Shown here one piece after another: positions 48,777 through 48,812 of a stretch of DNA of 48,812 nucleotides. Within the stretch, counting starts at the first letter, position 1, and each line of letters opens with the position of its first letter. The notes under the pieces are model-generated. The model was not told where the DNA came from. It ran no database searches and worked only from the letters and a program-made list of their open reading frames with translations. The position numbers and the translations under genes were made by a program. The stretch comes from Desulfarculus sp. (lineage in GTDB: Bacteria > Desulfobacterota > Desulfarculia > Desulfarculales > Desulfarculaceae). The stretch lies in the NCBI GenBank assembly GCA_016218705.1, contig JACRDC010000016.1, positions 1 to 48,812 of the forward strand, written 5' to 3'.

Positions 48777-48812
48777 CGGGGCTTGGGCGGCCAGAAAACC
48801 AAAGCTCGCCGG

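Noticed and set aside
48602-48802. Small minus-strand frame beginning MIQPGKEYG
   Set aside because: No ribosome site or codon bias, and it lies inside the structured RNA candidate.

Overview
The window is about 48.8 kb of GC-rich bacterial chromosome. A FlgM-partner protein of the DVU0524 type, Liv transporters coupled to an acyl-CoA synthetase, stand-alone GcvH proteins and MAF/CgeB glycosyltransferases together suggest Desulfobacterota (Deltaproteobacteria), perhaps near Desulfarculales. That placement is inference; no rRNA is present.

Region 1 (1-12376) is motility. A run of four perfect hairpins lies at the left edge. flgM and its partner are read leftward from a clear sigma-28 promoter. 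A sigma-54 promoter then drives five overlapping genes: CgeB-type glycosyltransferase, MAF flagellin glycosyltransferase, GT2-TPR, GT4 with a methyltransferase-like tail, and GT9. A second sigma-54 promoter precedes a MAF-N/CgeB fusion, followed by an uncharacterised protein and an FlgN-like chaperone. This looks like a flagellin glycosylation locus.

Region 2 (12373-23409) is all on the minus strand: a soluble PAS/GAF hybrid histidine kinase, then a TetR-livG-livH-livM-livK-livF-acyl-CoA ligase operon. The operon probably imports and CoA-activates an organic acid.

Region 3 (23588-26227) holds one TIR/NB-ARC/TPR protein with the architecture of an NLR immune receptor. Its GC content changes sharply inside the gene.

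Region 4 (26406-38655) is mostly housekeeping and envelope: a DUF2156 protein, orotate phosphoribosyltransferase, three small proteins, an SDR epimerase, a WecA-like transferase fused to a FlaA1/CapD N-terminal region, tRNA-Leu(UAG), a large polytopic membrane protein, twin GcvH proteins, lspA and ileS.

Region 5 (38700-46230) has two restriction-modification units around a short GC-rich block. The first is an AT-rich island with an m5C methyltransferase, a NotI-like endonuclease broken by one frameshift, and Vsr. The second is a TSPPY methyltransferase with an uncharacterised PD-(D/E)XK protein. Between them lie an alkaline-phosphatase-superfamily enzyme, an APS kinase and an ankyrin lipoprotein.

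Region 6 (46262-48812) has an SDR epimerase with a GNAT acetyltransferase, then about 570 bases without a convincing gene. That stretch holds copies of a dispersed GC-rich repeat and a roughly 170-nt structured RNA candidate. The same repeat family follows stop codons elsewhere in the window.
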